DNA from: Erysipelotrichaceae bacterium
Lineage (GTDB): Bacteria; Bacillota_I; Bacilli_A; Erysipelotrichales; Erysipelotrichaceae
Direction: 5' to 3'
Assembly: GCA_017512285.1 (NCBI GenBank)
Contig: JAFWGU010000009.1
Location: 1 to 64,000, forward strand
DNA: 64,000 bases
Part shown: positions 46,210 through 55,418 of the stretch, piece after piece
How the letters are laid out: every line of letters starts with the position of its first letter
How positions within the stretch are numbered: position 1 is the stretch's first letter
The notes under the pieces: model-generated
Told to the model about the DNA's origin: nothing
What the model saw: the letters and a program-made list of their open reading frames with translations, nothing else
Databases searched by the model: none
Made by a program: the position numbers and the translations under genes

Positions 46210-47682
46210 ATGATTAGTAGTGATGCTGAGATACTGAAGCTAAAAAACGTCATCAAGGAAGAAGTCTGCAAGCTGGCCTGGGCTGACAATCTGACTCAGG
46301 AAGCCGTTGACGAAATGATCCTGAGGATGTTCCCCGGTCCGAAACCGAACTGGAGATGCTGCGTATATAAGGAAAGAGAAATCGTCAGGGAAAGAGTAAA
46401 ACTTGCCATGGGCAAGAATGTTTCCACCAATCCGAACAGCCGCAACATCGTTCAGATCATTGAACCTGCCTGTGACGAATGTCCGATCGCCAGCTACATG
46501 GTAACCGACATGTGCCGTTTCTGTCTGGGAAAGGCCTGTCTGAACTCCTGCCGTTTCGGCGCCATCTCACCTGGCGACAGCCACATGAAGATCGACCCGA
46601 CCAAGTGTAAGGAATGCGGCATGTGTGCCAATGCCTGCCCATATGGAGCCATCATTCATGTTGAAAGACCATGTAAGAAAGCCTGCCCGATGGATGCCAT
46701 CAGCTACAATGAATTCGGCATCGCTCAGATCGACGAGGAAAAGTGTGTCAACTGCGGACACTGCATTCACAACTGCCCGTTCGGTGCCATCGGTTCAAAG
46801 GTTTATCTTGTCGACATCATCAATGAGATCAAGGCCGGCAAGGAAGTCATCGCCATGGTTGCTCCAAGCATTGAGGGACAGTTTGGTGATGCCAATCTGG
46901 CTTCAATCCGTCAGGCCTTGAAGAAGATGGGCTTTGCCGACATGGTTGAAGTAGGACTTGGCGCTGACCTGACCGCTGCCTATGAGGCAAGGGAATGGAT
47001 CGAAGCCATCAAGGAAGGCAACAAGCTGACCACCTCCTGCTGCCCGGCATTCGTTGAGATGATCAGAAAGAACTATCCTGACATCTATGAAAAGAACAAG
47101 TCAAAGACCGTTTCACCGATGTGCGCCACAAGCCGCTATCTGAAGGTCATCAAGCCATATGCCAAGACAGTCTTCATCGGACCGTGCGTAGCCAAGAAGA
47201 AGGAAGCTCAGAATGAGGACATCCCTGGCAATGCCGATTACGTCATGACGTTCGGCGAACTGCAGATCCTGATGAACTCTGCCGGTGTCACCTTTGAACC
47301 TGCTGACGACTTTGATCAGGAGTCAAGCCTCTTCGGCAAGAAGTTCGCTTCAAGCGGCGGCGTAGCCAATGCCGTTCTGGAAGTAATGAAGGAATTAGGC
47401 GAAGAGACCGAGAACATCAAGCTGCTGCGTGCTTCAGGCGGAGCCGACTGTAAGAAGGCCATCATGTTACTGAAACACGGAAAACTGCCTGAGGACTTTA
47501 TCGAAGGCATGTTCTGTCCGGGCGGATGCGTCGGCGGACCGTCAAAGAGAAAGACCGAAATTGAGATCACCAAGGCCAGAAACAAGCAACTGGCAACAGC
47601 TGATGACCGCAAGGTTCTGGACAACATCAAGGACCTGCCGCTGGACAAGTTCTCAATGTATACCGACGGCCACATGGACTAG
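46210..47682 (+). CDS. [FeFe] hydrogenase, group-B-like
   Basis: 490 residues. The N-terminal half is rich in Fe-S ligands (CDECPIASYM, CRFCLGKACLNSC, CKECGMCANACPYGAI, CVNCGHCIHNCPFGAI). The H-cluster motifs follow: L1 TTSCCPAFV, L2 IGPCVAKKKEA and L3 GMFCPGGCVGGPSK. The L2 form GPC (instead of MPC) and the GGCVGGP ending match group B rather than group A enzymes. It should interconvert protons and H2 in the cytosol. Maturation genes hydEFG are not in this window. Terminator at 47692. Confidence 0.9.
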   Translation: MISSDAEILKLKNVIKEEVCKLAWADNLTQEAVDEMILRMFPGPKPNWRCCVYKEREIVRERVKLAMGKNVSTNPNSRNIVQIIEPACDECPIASYMVTDMCRFCLGKACLNSCRFGAISPGDSHMKIDPTKCKECGMCANACPYGAIIHVERPCKKACPMDAISYNEFGIAQIDEEKCVNCGHCIHNCPFGAIGSKVYLVDIINEIKAGKEVIAMVAPSIEGQFGDANLASIRQALKKMGFADMVEVGLGADLTAAYEAREWIEAIKEGNKLTTSCCPAFVEMIRKNYPDIYEKNKSKTVSPMCATSRYLKVIKPYAKTVFIGPCVAKKKEAQNEDIPGNADYVMTFGELQILMNSAGVTFEPADDFDQESSLFGKKFASSGGVANAVLEVMKELGEETENIKLLRASGGADCKKAIMLLKHGKLPEDFIEGMFCPGGCVGGPSKRKTEIEITKARNKQLATADDRKVLDNIKDLPLDKFSMYTDGHMD

Positions 47683-47691
47683 TAAAAACAC

Positions 47692-47719
47692 AAAGCCATC
47701 TCATCGAGATGGCTTTTTT
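47692..47719. terminator. Terminator after the hydrogenase gene
   Basis: GCCATCTC and GAGATGGC form a perfect eight-base stem with a three-base loop followed by TTTTTT. A classic intrinsic terminator; A-residues on the other side let it work in both directions. Confidence 0.85.
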
Positions 47720-47723
47720 CATG

Positions 47724-47752
47724 CATAAAAAGATGCAGAATGTTCTGCATCT
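47724..47752 (-). terminator. Terminator of the metallopeptidase operon
   Basis: On the minus strand AGATGCAGAA and TTCTGCATCT are perfectly complementary around two bases, followed by TTTTATG. The hairpin overlaps the stop codon of the peptidase gene. Confidence 0.7.
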
Positions 47753-48434
47753 ACTGTATTATGTATGATCTGGAAATCTTCATTCCTGTCCTGTAATCCG
47801 GGTCGAGCTGACTGAGATGGTCGTAGAATTCCTTCTGATGGTTGTTTACCTCCAGATGAGCCAGTTCATGGTAGAAGATGTACTTGATGGCTTCAACCGG
47901 CATGGCAACGCAGTAGTAGTTTATCAGTATTTCCCTTCTCTTCCAGAAGCAGCAGCCCCATCTTGATGAGTAGAAGCGGTATTTCAGGGTATAGTCCCCG
48001 ACGTCGTATCTTAACTGTCTTCTGAACTCATCCAGCAGGACGTCGAGTATTCCTTCGGCATGCTTCCTGTAGGCATTCTGCCAGGACTTTTCCGAAGGCC
48101 CGTAGATGATGCAGTCATCATCCCGTAACTCCAGCTTTCCTCTGGGTGCGTACATTAATCTCAGGGTATATCTTCTGCCCAGAATGTAGACATCCTGCCC
48201 GTTTGCCCATTCAAATGCCACCCTGATCTTGGGATTCTCCAGGTGTTTCATGATCCAGGATTCCTTGCGGTTGAGAAAATCATAGATGGCATCGGTCGGA
48301 TACCTCAGGGAAGTTCTCACCAGGATCCTGTCACCGTCGATCTTGACGGTCAGGCTGTTTCTGCGGGCTGCCGTCCTGGTGACCTGAACCTGTCTGCCCT
48401 TCCAGATGATGATCAGACTCTTATCAGCCGGCAT
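47751..48434 (-). CDS. YgjP-type (M48-like) metallopeptidase
   Basis: About 227 residues. The zinc motif HELAH in YIFYHELAHLEVNNHQKEFY is followed by the downstream ligand region. The N-terminal half is a beta domain (VQVTRTAARRNSLTVKID) usual for the YgjP/DUF45 family, and SRWGCCFWKRREILINYY is a family block. Substrates are unknown. The ATG at 48434 with GGGAG before it overlaps the end of the ABC-F gene by 11 bases, so the two are cotranscribed. Confidence 0.85.
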   Translation of the reverse strand: MPADKSLIIIWKGRQVQVTRTAARRNSLTVKIDGDRILVRTSLRYPTDAIYDFLNRKESWIMKHLENPKIRVAFEWANGQDVYILGRRYTLRLMYAPRGKLELRDDDCIIYGPSEKSWQNAYRKHAEGILDVLLDEFRRQLRYDVGDYTLKYRFYSSRWGCCFWKRREILINYYCVAMPVEAIKYIFYHELAHLEVNNHQKEFYDHLSQLDPDYRTGMKISRSYIIQ

Positions 48435-50280
48435 GTTTCTCCCACTCCTCCAGCAGATGGTTGATCTCGTTGTGCTTTTCATCTATCTGATCATCCAGCT
48501 GAGCCATCTTCTGATAGTCATGATAGTACTCAGGATCAAATCTCAGTTCCCTTAGTCTCTCCAGTTCCTCTTCCGCCCTGGCGATCAGCCTTTCCAGCTG
48601 GACCGTCTTCTTGGCGTTTTCCCTTTGCTGCTTAGCAGTTGAGACCGGTGCGGCAGCTTCTTCCTTCTTTACGGCAGCTACCAGTACAGGAGTCCTGCCG
48701 TTTTTCTTATCAAGGTACTCATTGTAGTTAAGAGCATAGTAAGCCGTGTTCTCCCCTTCAACGTAGAGGATGGAGGTTGCCAGTTTCTGAATGAAGTAAC
48801 GGTCATGGGATACGAATATCACCGTACCCGTGTATTCACTTAAGGCCGCTTCCAGGGCTTCCTTGCCCATGATGTCCAGATGATTGGTAGGTTCGTCCAG
48901 TATCAGCAGGTTGGCCTTTGAAAGCATCATCTTGGCCAACGTCAGTCTGACCTTTTCCCCGCCGCTCAATACCCGGCAGCTCTTGTATACATCGTCAGCC
49001 GTGAACATGAACTGTCCCAGGATCTTTCTAATCTCCGTATGGTCATATTCAGGGTGTTCATCCCACAGTTCATCAAGCAGTGTCTTGTCGGAATTGACTT
49101 CAGCCAGCGTCTGATCAAAGTAGGCCACATCGATCTGATGGCCGTACATGAACTCGCCGGAAAGAGGACTTACCTCCCCTATCAGCGTCTTTAACAGAGT
49201 ACTCTTGCCCAGACCGTTAGGTCCGATGACCGCCAGTTTCTGACCGCTGCGCAGATTGAAGTTGACCGTACATAACGGCTTATCATAGCCGATCGTCAGC
49301 TTATCAACGGTAAGAACGCTTTCCCCTCCTCTTAGTTTCGGATCAAATCTCAGTTTGAAGTTGTGCTTGTCTTCTCTGGGCTTTTCAATTCTTTCCATTC
49401 TCTCCAGATACTTGATCTTGGATTGGGCAAATGCTGCCTTCTCCTTCTTGTATCTGAACTTTTCGATCTGGGCTGTCAGTCTTTCGATCTCAGCCTGCTG
49501 CCGGCGGTAGGCTGACTGCTGTTTCTCAAACTGCACCTTCTTCTGTTCAACGTATGAAGAATAGTTGCCGCTGTAGTGATTCAGTCTGCCGAATTCAAAC
49601 TCGTATACTTCCGATACGATCTTATCCATGAACATGCGGTCGTGGGAAACGATGACGATGGCCTTGGGGTACTTCTGCAAATAACCTTCCAGCCATTCGA
49701 TGGTATTCATGTCCAGGTGGTTGGTAGGTTCATCCAGCAACAGTAAGTCAGGCTGCTGCAGCAACAACTTTACGAAGGCGATCCTGGTCTTCTGGCCGCC
49801 AGAAAAGGTGTTCAGAGGCCTTGAAAGATCATTTACGCTGAACCCGAACTTGGTAAACAGGGTTATCTGTTCCTGATTGTAGTTATAGCCGTTGCCGGCT
49901 TCATATCTGTTCTGCAGATCGGAATATCTCTTTAGTAATTCATCATCATACTCTTTTTCCAGTCTGCCGGACAGTTCGTCCATTTCCTTCTTTATCTGTA
50001 ACAATCCGGCAAAGACCTTGTCGAATTCCTGCTGTACGGTCAGAGTCTCATCCTCAAAGGCCTGCTGGGAAAGATAACCGATGGTGGCATTGCTGTTTTT
50101 GATGAGCTGGCCGCCATCCAACATTAAAAGACCACTTATTATCTTTAATAAAGTAGTCTTTCCGCATCCGTTACGACCGATTATCGCAACTTTCTTTCCT
50201 TCTTTTAATTCTATGTTAATGTCTTCAAACAGCACCTCGCCACCAAAGTCCTTGGTGCCGTTTACGACCTGTAAAAGCAT
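48424..50280 (-). CDS. ABC-F family ATPase
   Basis: 618 residues with two ATPase domains and no membrane part. Walker A loops are GRNGCGKTT and GPNGLGKST; signatures are FSGGQKTR and LSGGEKVR; both Walker B ends read LLDEPTNHLD or LILDEPTNHLD. The linker between domains (about 240-310) is charged and helical, and the C-terminal region (about 540-618) is a coiled coil. ABC-F proteins act on ribosomes. Subfamily (YdiF/Uup-like) is likely but not certain, and no resistance role can be inferred. Confidence 0.92.
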   Translation of the reverse strand: MLLQVVNGTKDFGGEVLFEDINIELKEGKKVAIIGRNGCGKTTLLKIISGLLMLDGGQLIKNSNATIGYLSQQAFEDETLTVQQEFDKVFAGLLQIKKEMDELSGRLEKEYDDELLKRYSDLQNRYEAGNGYNYNQEQITLFTKFGFSVNDLSRPLNTFSGGQKTRIAFVKLLLQQPDLLLLDEPTNHLDMNTIEWLEGYLQKYPKAIVIVSHDRMFMDKIVSEVYEFEFGRLNHYSGNYSSYVEQKKVQFEKQQSAYRRQQAEIERLTAQIEKFRYKKEKAAFAQSKIKYLERMERIEKPREDKHNFKLRFDPKLRGGESVLTVDKLTIGYDKPLCTVNFNLRSGQKLAVIGPNGLGKSTLLKTLIGEVSPLSGEFMYGHQIDVAYFDQTLAEVNSDKTLLDELWDEHPEYDHTEIRKILGQFMFTADDVYKSCRVLSGGEKVRLTLAKMMLSKANLLILDEPTNHLDIMGKEALEAALSEYTGTVIFVSHDRYFIQKLATSILYVEGENTAYYALNYNEYLDKKNGRTPVLVAAVKKEEAAAPVSTAKQQRENAKKTVQLERLIARAEEELERLRELRFDPEYYHDYQKMAQLDDQIDEKHNEINHLLEEWEKHAG

Positions 50281-50301
50281 AAATCCTCCAGATAATTAAG
50301 A

Positions 50302-51636
50302 TTAATTATTCAGATATGCTTCCAATCCCTCAATGATCGCATTTGCGATGGCTTCCTTACGTTCGTTCCATCTGGCAACGCTGTCTGAATCCCAGATGTT
50401 TGTCGTGACGATCTTGACGGTGTTGACACCGTAGATGTTCTTTGAAGCGAATGAAGCATTCATTTCTGATGTTTCTGAATACTGGCCGGCGCCGGTGACG
50501 ATGCCGCCAAGTTCTCTTATTTCATATTCAACGTCGAATTCACCCTTGGCCGGATCGTTTCCTTCCTCACGGACACAAGGATATAATTCAGTGGTTCTGT
50601 TGCCGTCGTACAGGCCGATGGATACCAGCTTGTCATAAACTGAGGTAGCCAGGCTGCCTCCGGCATATCCTGAATACTTGACGCCCATGTCTGCGTCATA
50701 GTTTGTCATGTCAAGATAGATCATGTACTTTGCCTTTGAGTTGTAGGCCTTATGAGCAACGCCGTTGGTGCCATAGTACAGGATGTTCTGGTCATAGGCA
50801 TCCTTCAGCATCTTTACTCTGTAGCCCTTCTCGTTCAGCTGTGAAACGATCTGCTGAGCAACAGCGTACAGTTCCTCAGCCTCAACGATGCCGTTGGCGC
50901 TTTCACCGACAAGTGAAACACCGCTCATGGTCAGAGCCGGAGCCGTGGCAACGCAGATGTCGTAATCAGTTGATGTGGCTTCATTGGCCTTCTCGCTGGT
51001 AACGTTGAGGTACATGTAAGCCTTGTCGAGCTTGGATTCGGTATCCTTCTCGCCGTCAAAGTATGTCTTGTCAGCTACGATCTGAACTCTCAGACGTTCG
51101 CCGTTTCTTAATACTGAGTAGATGATGTTGTTGCTGGTAATGGCATGAGAGGCAAATACTCTGGTATAGGTTTCAGCGCCTTCTTCACCGGCCTGAATGT
51201 ATACCGAATAGAATCCCGGGGTCAGCTTGCCGATGTTGATCTGGCTGTCAACGTCACTGCTGATGTCAAAGGTGATCTTGTTATCGCTGCACATGTCAAT
51301 GAGAGCGAGCTTTTCACCTGACAGGCTGTTTGACTTATAGGTCTGACGGCTGTAGACGTCATAGTAAAGATTCAGTGATTCGCCATAGAAGTTGTAATCC
51401 TTTACTTCAACGACGTTCTCCCTGTTTTCCTTCTCCAGAGCCTTGGTAGTCTGCTTGCTGTTGAGGTTGCAGATGGTCACCTTGCTTGGATCGTTATTCT
51501 TCTTGCCCGGATCAGTGCCTGAACCAGGTCTGAAGATCAATGATACCAGTAATGAAAGTACCAGGTAAATTACCAGTATTCCCAGTACGCTCAACGGAAT
51601 TACTCTCTTCCATGCGATTTTTGCCTTTTTTGCCAT
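50302..51636 (-). CDS. Membrane-anchored amidase_3-like protein lacking zinc histidines
   Basis: About 444 residues. A basic start and one transmembrane helix (VIPLSVLGILVIYLVLSLLVSLIF) lead to an extracytoplasmic part. Residues 230-440 resemble N-acetylmuramoyl-L-alanine amidases (ELYAVAQQIVSQLNEKGYRV, KAYNSKAKYMIYLDMTNYD). At the places of the usual metal histidines one reads VGESANG and YLDMTN. The enzyme may be inactive, using the fold for binding cell wall, or use other ligands. The ATG at 51636 with AGAGGAG upstream is chosen. A minus-strand TATAAT about 35 bases upstream gives it its own promoter. Confidence 0.6.
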   Translation of the reverse strand: MAKKAKIAWKRVIPLSVLGILVIYLVLSLLVSLIFRPGSGTDPGKKNNDPSKVTICNLNSKQTTKALEKENRENVVEVKDYNFYGESLNLYYDVYSRQTYKSNSLSGEKLALIDMCSDNKITFDISSDVDSQINIGKLTPGFYSVYIQAGEEGAETYTRVFASHAITSNNIIYSVLRNGERLRVQIVADKTYFDGEKDTESKLDKAYMYLNVTSEKANEATSTDYDICVATAPALTMSGVSLVGESANGIVEAEELYAVAQQIVSQLNEKGYRVKMLKDAYDQNILYYGTNGVAHKAYNSKAKYMIYLDMTNYDADMGVKYSGYAGGSLATSVYDKLVSIGLYDGNRTTELYPCVREEGNDPAKGEFDVEYEIRELGGIVTGAGQYSETSEMNASFASKNIYGVNTVKIVTTNIWDSDSVARWNERKEAIANAIIEGLEAYLNN

Positions 51637-51730
51637 AATAAACACTCCTCTCAGTATTTACTCATAGTAATTATACTACACTTTATCCGTTGTTAAAATA
51701 TTCCGTTCATTAATTTGTTGGAAATACAAC

Positions 51731-51766
51731 CAAAATAAAACAGTACCTGATCACTAATCAGCTACT
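51731..51766 (-). terminator. Terminator of the cre-controlled ABC operon
   Basis: On the minus strand AGTAGCTGAT and ATCAGGTACT pair with one mismatch around five bases, followed by GTTTTATTTTGG. It overlaps the stop of the DUF624 gene. Confidence 0.6.
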
Positions 51767-52412
51767 GCTTTTTTCTTCTTTCTCTCTGGTATTCGGCGTT
51801 GCCCCGTTTGAACTTGTATTTCTTCAGCATCCGGGGAATTATCTGCCAGCTGGCATAGGCAATTACACCCGGCAGCACCAGTATTAATCCCGGAAATACC
51901 AGGACACAGAGCAGCGGAATGCCGATGTTTATCACCAAGAGTGCCAGTGTTTCCAGAAGGCAGGTAAATGCAATGTCCAGCGCCTTCCTGAAGGCTCCCC
52001 ATGGGCTCTCTGCCATGTTCTGAGAAATGACCACGAATACCATCAGCATTTCAAATACAAGTACGGCCATCAGAACGAATATGCCTGTCTGCCCCAGAAT
52101 GTCTGCGGTGCTGTCCCCGCCCTCATAATACAGGTAATCAAGGATCAGTACGGCAAAGGCCAGGGCATGGACCAGCCACACCACCGTTGAGATCTTAAAG
52201 TATTTTCTGAAGGAATCGAGAAAGACTCTTAACGGCTTTTCCTCCTCATACACCACGTACTGGCTCATCGCATCATGCAGAGCCGTCAGACTTGCCCCGA
52301 TGGTCACTACCGGCACGCAGAACAGCAGGCTGAAAAAACCAAGCAGGACGGTGTTGGTTAACCGTCCTGCCAATCTTTCCAAAAATCCCTCAAACTTATC
52401 CCGGTTATCCAT
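51762..52412 (-). CDS. DUF624/YesL-family membrane protein
   Basis: About 216 residues with five to six hydrophobic segments. LLGFFSLLFCVPVVTIGASLTALHDAM is the DUF624 hallmark. YesL-like proteins accompany carbohydrate ABC importers in Bacillota; their molecular role is not established. The ATG at 52412 fits the family start (MDNRDKFEGF); a TTG at 52430 is the alternative. Last gene of the ABC operon; it overlaps or abuts the end of the ATPase gene. Confidence 0.8.
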   Translation of the reverse strand: MDNRDKFEGFLERLAGRLTNTVLLGFFSLLFCVPVVTIGASLTALHDAMSQYVVYEEEKPLRVFLDSFRKYFKISTVVWLVHALAFAVLILDYLYYEGGDSTADILGQTGIFVLMAVLVFEMLMVFVVISQNMAESPWGAFRKALDIAFTCLLETLALLVINIGIPLLCVLVFPGLILVLPGVIAYASWQIIPRMLKKYKFKRGNAEYQRERRKKQ

Positions 52413-52413
52413 A

Positions 52414-53529
52414 TCATTCAATGATTTCAAGAGAACCTAAGACGATTTTTTCCTCGGTTTCCTTGTCGAATAATACGTAACGGTTTCCTTCAAAGTTGAA
52501 ACGAACGGTTGAATCCATCGCAAAGTCAACACTGCCGAAGGCTACGGCTGAAAGAACGATGTCATCAACGGCCAGAGCCAAAGTCGTTTCCATGCCTGAC
52601 GGTAATGACGATACGACTCTTGCTTCAACGCCTTCATCTGATACATGGATGAATTCAGGTCTGATGCCGAGAATGTACTCATGCTCAGGCTGTAAGTCTA
52701 CCTTCTCATTAGGTGTGAAGATGACCTTGAATTTCTGAGTATTCAGTATCAGATGATCACCTTCGGTATGGCCGTGGCACTTTACGAAGTTCATGCTTGG
52801 GTTGCCCATGAAGTCAGCGCAGAATACATTGTTAGGTTCACCATACAGCTGTAATGGCGGACAGTACTGCTGTAACAGACCTGTCTTGATCAGAGCGACC
52901 TTGGTTGACAGAGTCATGGCCTCTGACTGGTCATGAGTAACATATACGAATGTTGATCCCGTTGTTAAGTGCAGTCTCTTCAGCTCGGCGCGCATGTCGT
53001 TTCTCAACTTGGCGTCAAGGTTGCTTAACGGCTCGTCCATTAACAGTACCTTTGGATTTGGTGCCAGTGTACGGGCGATGGCAACACGCTGCTGCTGGCC
53101 GCCTGACAGTTCTGCAGGATATCTGTTGATGTATTCTTCGATACGCATCGTCTTGCAGATCTCCTTGACTCTGGCATCGATCTTGTCCTTAGGCCACTTC
53201 ATGTTTTCCAGACCGAATGAGATGTTCTTGTATACGGTCATGTGCGGCCATAATGCATAGTTCTGGAACAGGAATCCGATGTTTCTCTTGTCAGGTGAGA
53301 GGTTAATGCCCTTTTCATCTGAGAAGACACATTCGTCATCAAAATATATTTCTCCTTCTGTCGGAGTTTCAAGACCGGCAATCATTCTCAGTGTCGTTGT
53401 CTTGCCGCAGCCTGACGGACCTAACAGTGAAACGAATTCACCGTTCCTGATCTCCATGTTCAGGTTGTCAACAGCCAGTGAGCCCTTGCCGAACTGTTTT
53501 GTTACATTTACTAATCTGATTGTTGGCAT
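52414..53529 (-). CDS. ABC transporter ATPase (FbpC/PotA/UgpC-like)
   Basis: 371 residues: Walker A GPSGCGKTT, signature LSGGQQQRVAIAR, Walker B VLLMDEPLSNLD, H-loop THDQSEA, C-terminal TOBE-like region (LGIRPEFIHVSDE). It powers the permease encoded three bases upstream. The family covers ferric-ion, polyamine and sugar or sugar-phosphate importers, so the sequence alone does not fix the ligand. Confidence 0.92.
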   Translation of the reverse strand: MPTIRLVNVTKQFGKGSLAVDNLNMEIRNGEFVSLLGPSGCGKTTTLRMIAGLETPTEGEIYFDDECVFSDEKGINLSPDKRNIGFLFQNYALWPHMTVYKNISFGLENMKWPKDKIDARVKEICKTMRIEEYINRYPAELSGGQQQRVAIARTLAPNPKVLLMDEPLSNLDAKLRNDMRAELKRLHLTTGSTFVYVTHDQSEAMTLSTKVALIKTGLLQQYCPPLQLYGEPNNVFCADFMGNPSMNFVKCHGHTEGDHLILNTQKFKVIFTPNEKVDLQPEHEYILGIRPEFIHVSDEGVEARVVSSLPSGMETTLALAVDDIVLSAVAFGSVDFAMDSTVRFNFEGNRYVLFDKETEEKIVLGSLEIIE

Positions 53530-53532
53530 TTT

Positions 53533-55329
53533 CTAGTTTCCTCCTACACCCTTTTCAATTGAAGCACCGGTCAGTTTTTCAACAGTGAAGTTGATTACCA
53601 GTACGACAACGATGATCAATAAGTTAACCGCGTTAGAGAACTGGGTGAAGCCCTTCTCATCGTAGAACAGCAGTAATGATGTCAGTACTCTGTTATTGGC
53701 GGTTATCAGAATTACGAACAGACTCAGTTCACGCATGCCGGAAATGAATGGTAACAGATATCCGGATACGATCGTAGCCTTTTCAATAGGAATTATGATC
53801 CTTGTCATTCTCTTGACCCAAGGAACACCCATGATGATTCCGGCTTCCTCAATTTCCGGTGACAGCTGCAGCATGGAGTTGACACCGCTTCTTGAGGCCA
53901 TCGGCAGATACTTGATCGTACCGATCAGGGCCAGGATCGTGAATGTACCGTAAAGTGAAGGAATAATGCCTCTCTTGGTTGAGAACATTGACAGATAGAT
54001 AGCTGCTAAAGCCATTGATGGAATCAGGTAAGGTATGAATGTCAGATCTTCGACTACCTTTGACAGCCAGCTTCCTCTCCTTCTGACAATGCTGTAACCT
54101 GCCAAAAATCCCAACGTACCGGCACCGATTGCACAGGTGAATGACAGCTTCAAGCTGTTAAGCAATGTCCTGTACACTTCCGGGTTAAGCAGGATGCCAG
54201 GCTGGTCCTGAATGGAGTTGTGTCCCTGAGACTGACCGATCCAGAAGCTTAACGTCATGTTAGACAGCTTGTATACGCCCGTCTGCATCATGACGGATTC
54301 CAGAGCGAACGTTACTAACGGTATTACTGACATGCACATTACGACGAATGTGGTAAGCAGTGATATCGGAAGTCTCAGTCCCTTCAGGTGGAATACCGAG
54401 ATGTTGGCGCTCTTACCGGTTACCGTGGCATAGGACTTTCTGGTACCGATCATCTTCTGGTTAACGAACATGATGATGATGCTGAGTACGATCATTACCA
54501 GCGCCAGAATGTAGCCGACACCGGGGTTGGTGCCGTTTATCGCCGCGTACAGTTCAGTGGTCAGTACGAAGTATCGTACCGGTAAGCCAAGGAACTGCGG
54601 GGTTGCGAATGATGCCATTGCACCGGAGAATACCAGAATGATGGTACTCAATACAGCCGGCATTACGATTGGAATCGTGATCCTTAGGAACATTCTCAGT
54701 CTCTTGGTCTTCAGAATGATTGCCGCCTCTTCCAGGTTGGCGTCCATGTTATGCAGAATGCCGCCTATCAGAATGTAGGCAAATGGGGCATAGTGCAGAC
54801 CGGTTACGACGATGATTGGGAATTCGCCATAGCCGAACCAGGTTGGAACCTGCAATCCCGTAAGTGCCGTGAAGATGCCGTTTGATCCGGTTATCTCAAT
54901 ACTCTTGAAGAAGTTCTTCCAGGCCAGTGCCAATGTCCAGCTGGGCATTATGTATGGGAAGATGAACAGTTTGGTTAAAACCTTCTTCCACATCAGGTCA
55001 CTTCTGGAAACCAGCCAGGCGAAGGAACCACCTATCAGAATGGCTACGACGCATGCCCAGACAGAAGTCACGATGCTGTTGCGGATTGGATCCCACAGCA
55101 GGGACTTGCTGAAGTTACTGACGAATGCTCTCATCCAGTGATAGGTAGTAAAGGAGCCTACAGCCTGCTGCACTCTTGATTTCTCAGACGGATGGACGAT
55201 GAACGTGTCCCTTACTATGGAAATCAGCGGAATGACTACCAAGAATGTCAAGATGATCAGGAACAGAACCAGAAGCACATTATATGGCTTGCTGAAAAAT
55301 GTCTTTATCTTATTCCATTTTTTCTTCAT
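53533..55329 (-). CDS. ABC permease with two fused membrane domains (FbpB/AfuB-like)
   Basis: 598 residues, about 12 transmembrane segments in two halves. Each half has an ATPase-contact loop: LEEAAIILKTKRLRMFLRIT and IEEAGIIMGVPWVKRMTRII. Fused permeases of this type occur in FbpABC/AfuABC systems for iron, thiamine, phosphonates or hexose phosphates. Spacing to the ATPase gene is three bases; a hairpin separates it from the binding-protein gene. Confidence 0.92.
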   Translation of the reverse strand: MKKKWNKIKTFFSKPYNVLLVLFLIILTFLVVIPLISIVRDTFIVHPSEKSRVQQAVGSFTTYHWMRAFVSNFSKSLLWDPIRNSIVTSVWACVVAILIGGSFAWLVSRSDLMWKKVLTKLFIFPYIMPSWTLALAWKNFFKSIEITGSNGIFTALTGLQVPTWFGYGEFPIIVVTGLHYAPFAYILIGGILHNMDANLEEAAIILKTKRLRMFLRITIPIVMPAVLSTIILVFSGAMASFATPQFLGLPVRYFVLTTELYAAINGTNPGVGYILALVMIVLSIIIMFVNQKMIGTRKSYATVTGKSANISVFHLKGLRLPISLLTTFVVMCMSVIPLVTFALESVMMQTGVYKLSNMTLSFWIGQSQGHNSIQDQPGILLNPEVYRTLLNSLKLSFTCAIGAGTLGFLAGYSIVRRRGSWLSKVVEDLTFIPYLIPSMALAAIYLSMFSTKRGIIPSLYGTFTILALIGTIKYLPMASRSGVNSMLQLSPEIEEAGIIMGVPWVKRMTRIIIPIEKATIVSGYLLPFISGMRELSLFVILITANNRVLTSLLLFYDEKGFTQFSNAVNLLIIVVVLVINFTVEKLTGASIEKGVGGN

Positions 55330-55359
55330 ATTCTTCTCCCGTCTATTTAATTAAAGAAA

Positions 55360-55392
55360 GGAAGGCTAAGCATAATGTCTCCAGAGCCTTCC
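55360..55392 (-). other. Intercistronic stem-loop after the binding-protein gene
   Basis: On the minus strand GGAAGGCT and AGCCTTCC form a perfect eight-base stem with a 17-base loop followed by TTTCTTT. It may be an attenuating terminator or mRNA stabiliser, favouring the binding protein over the permease. The uronate importer has a comparable structure at 28683. Confidence 0.6.
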
Positions 55393-55418
55393 TTTTATTT
55401 GATTATACTTAAGATTAA

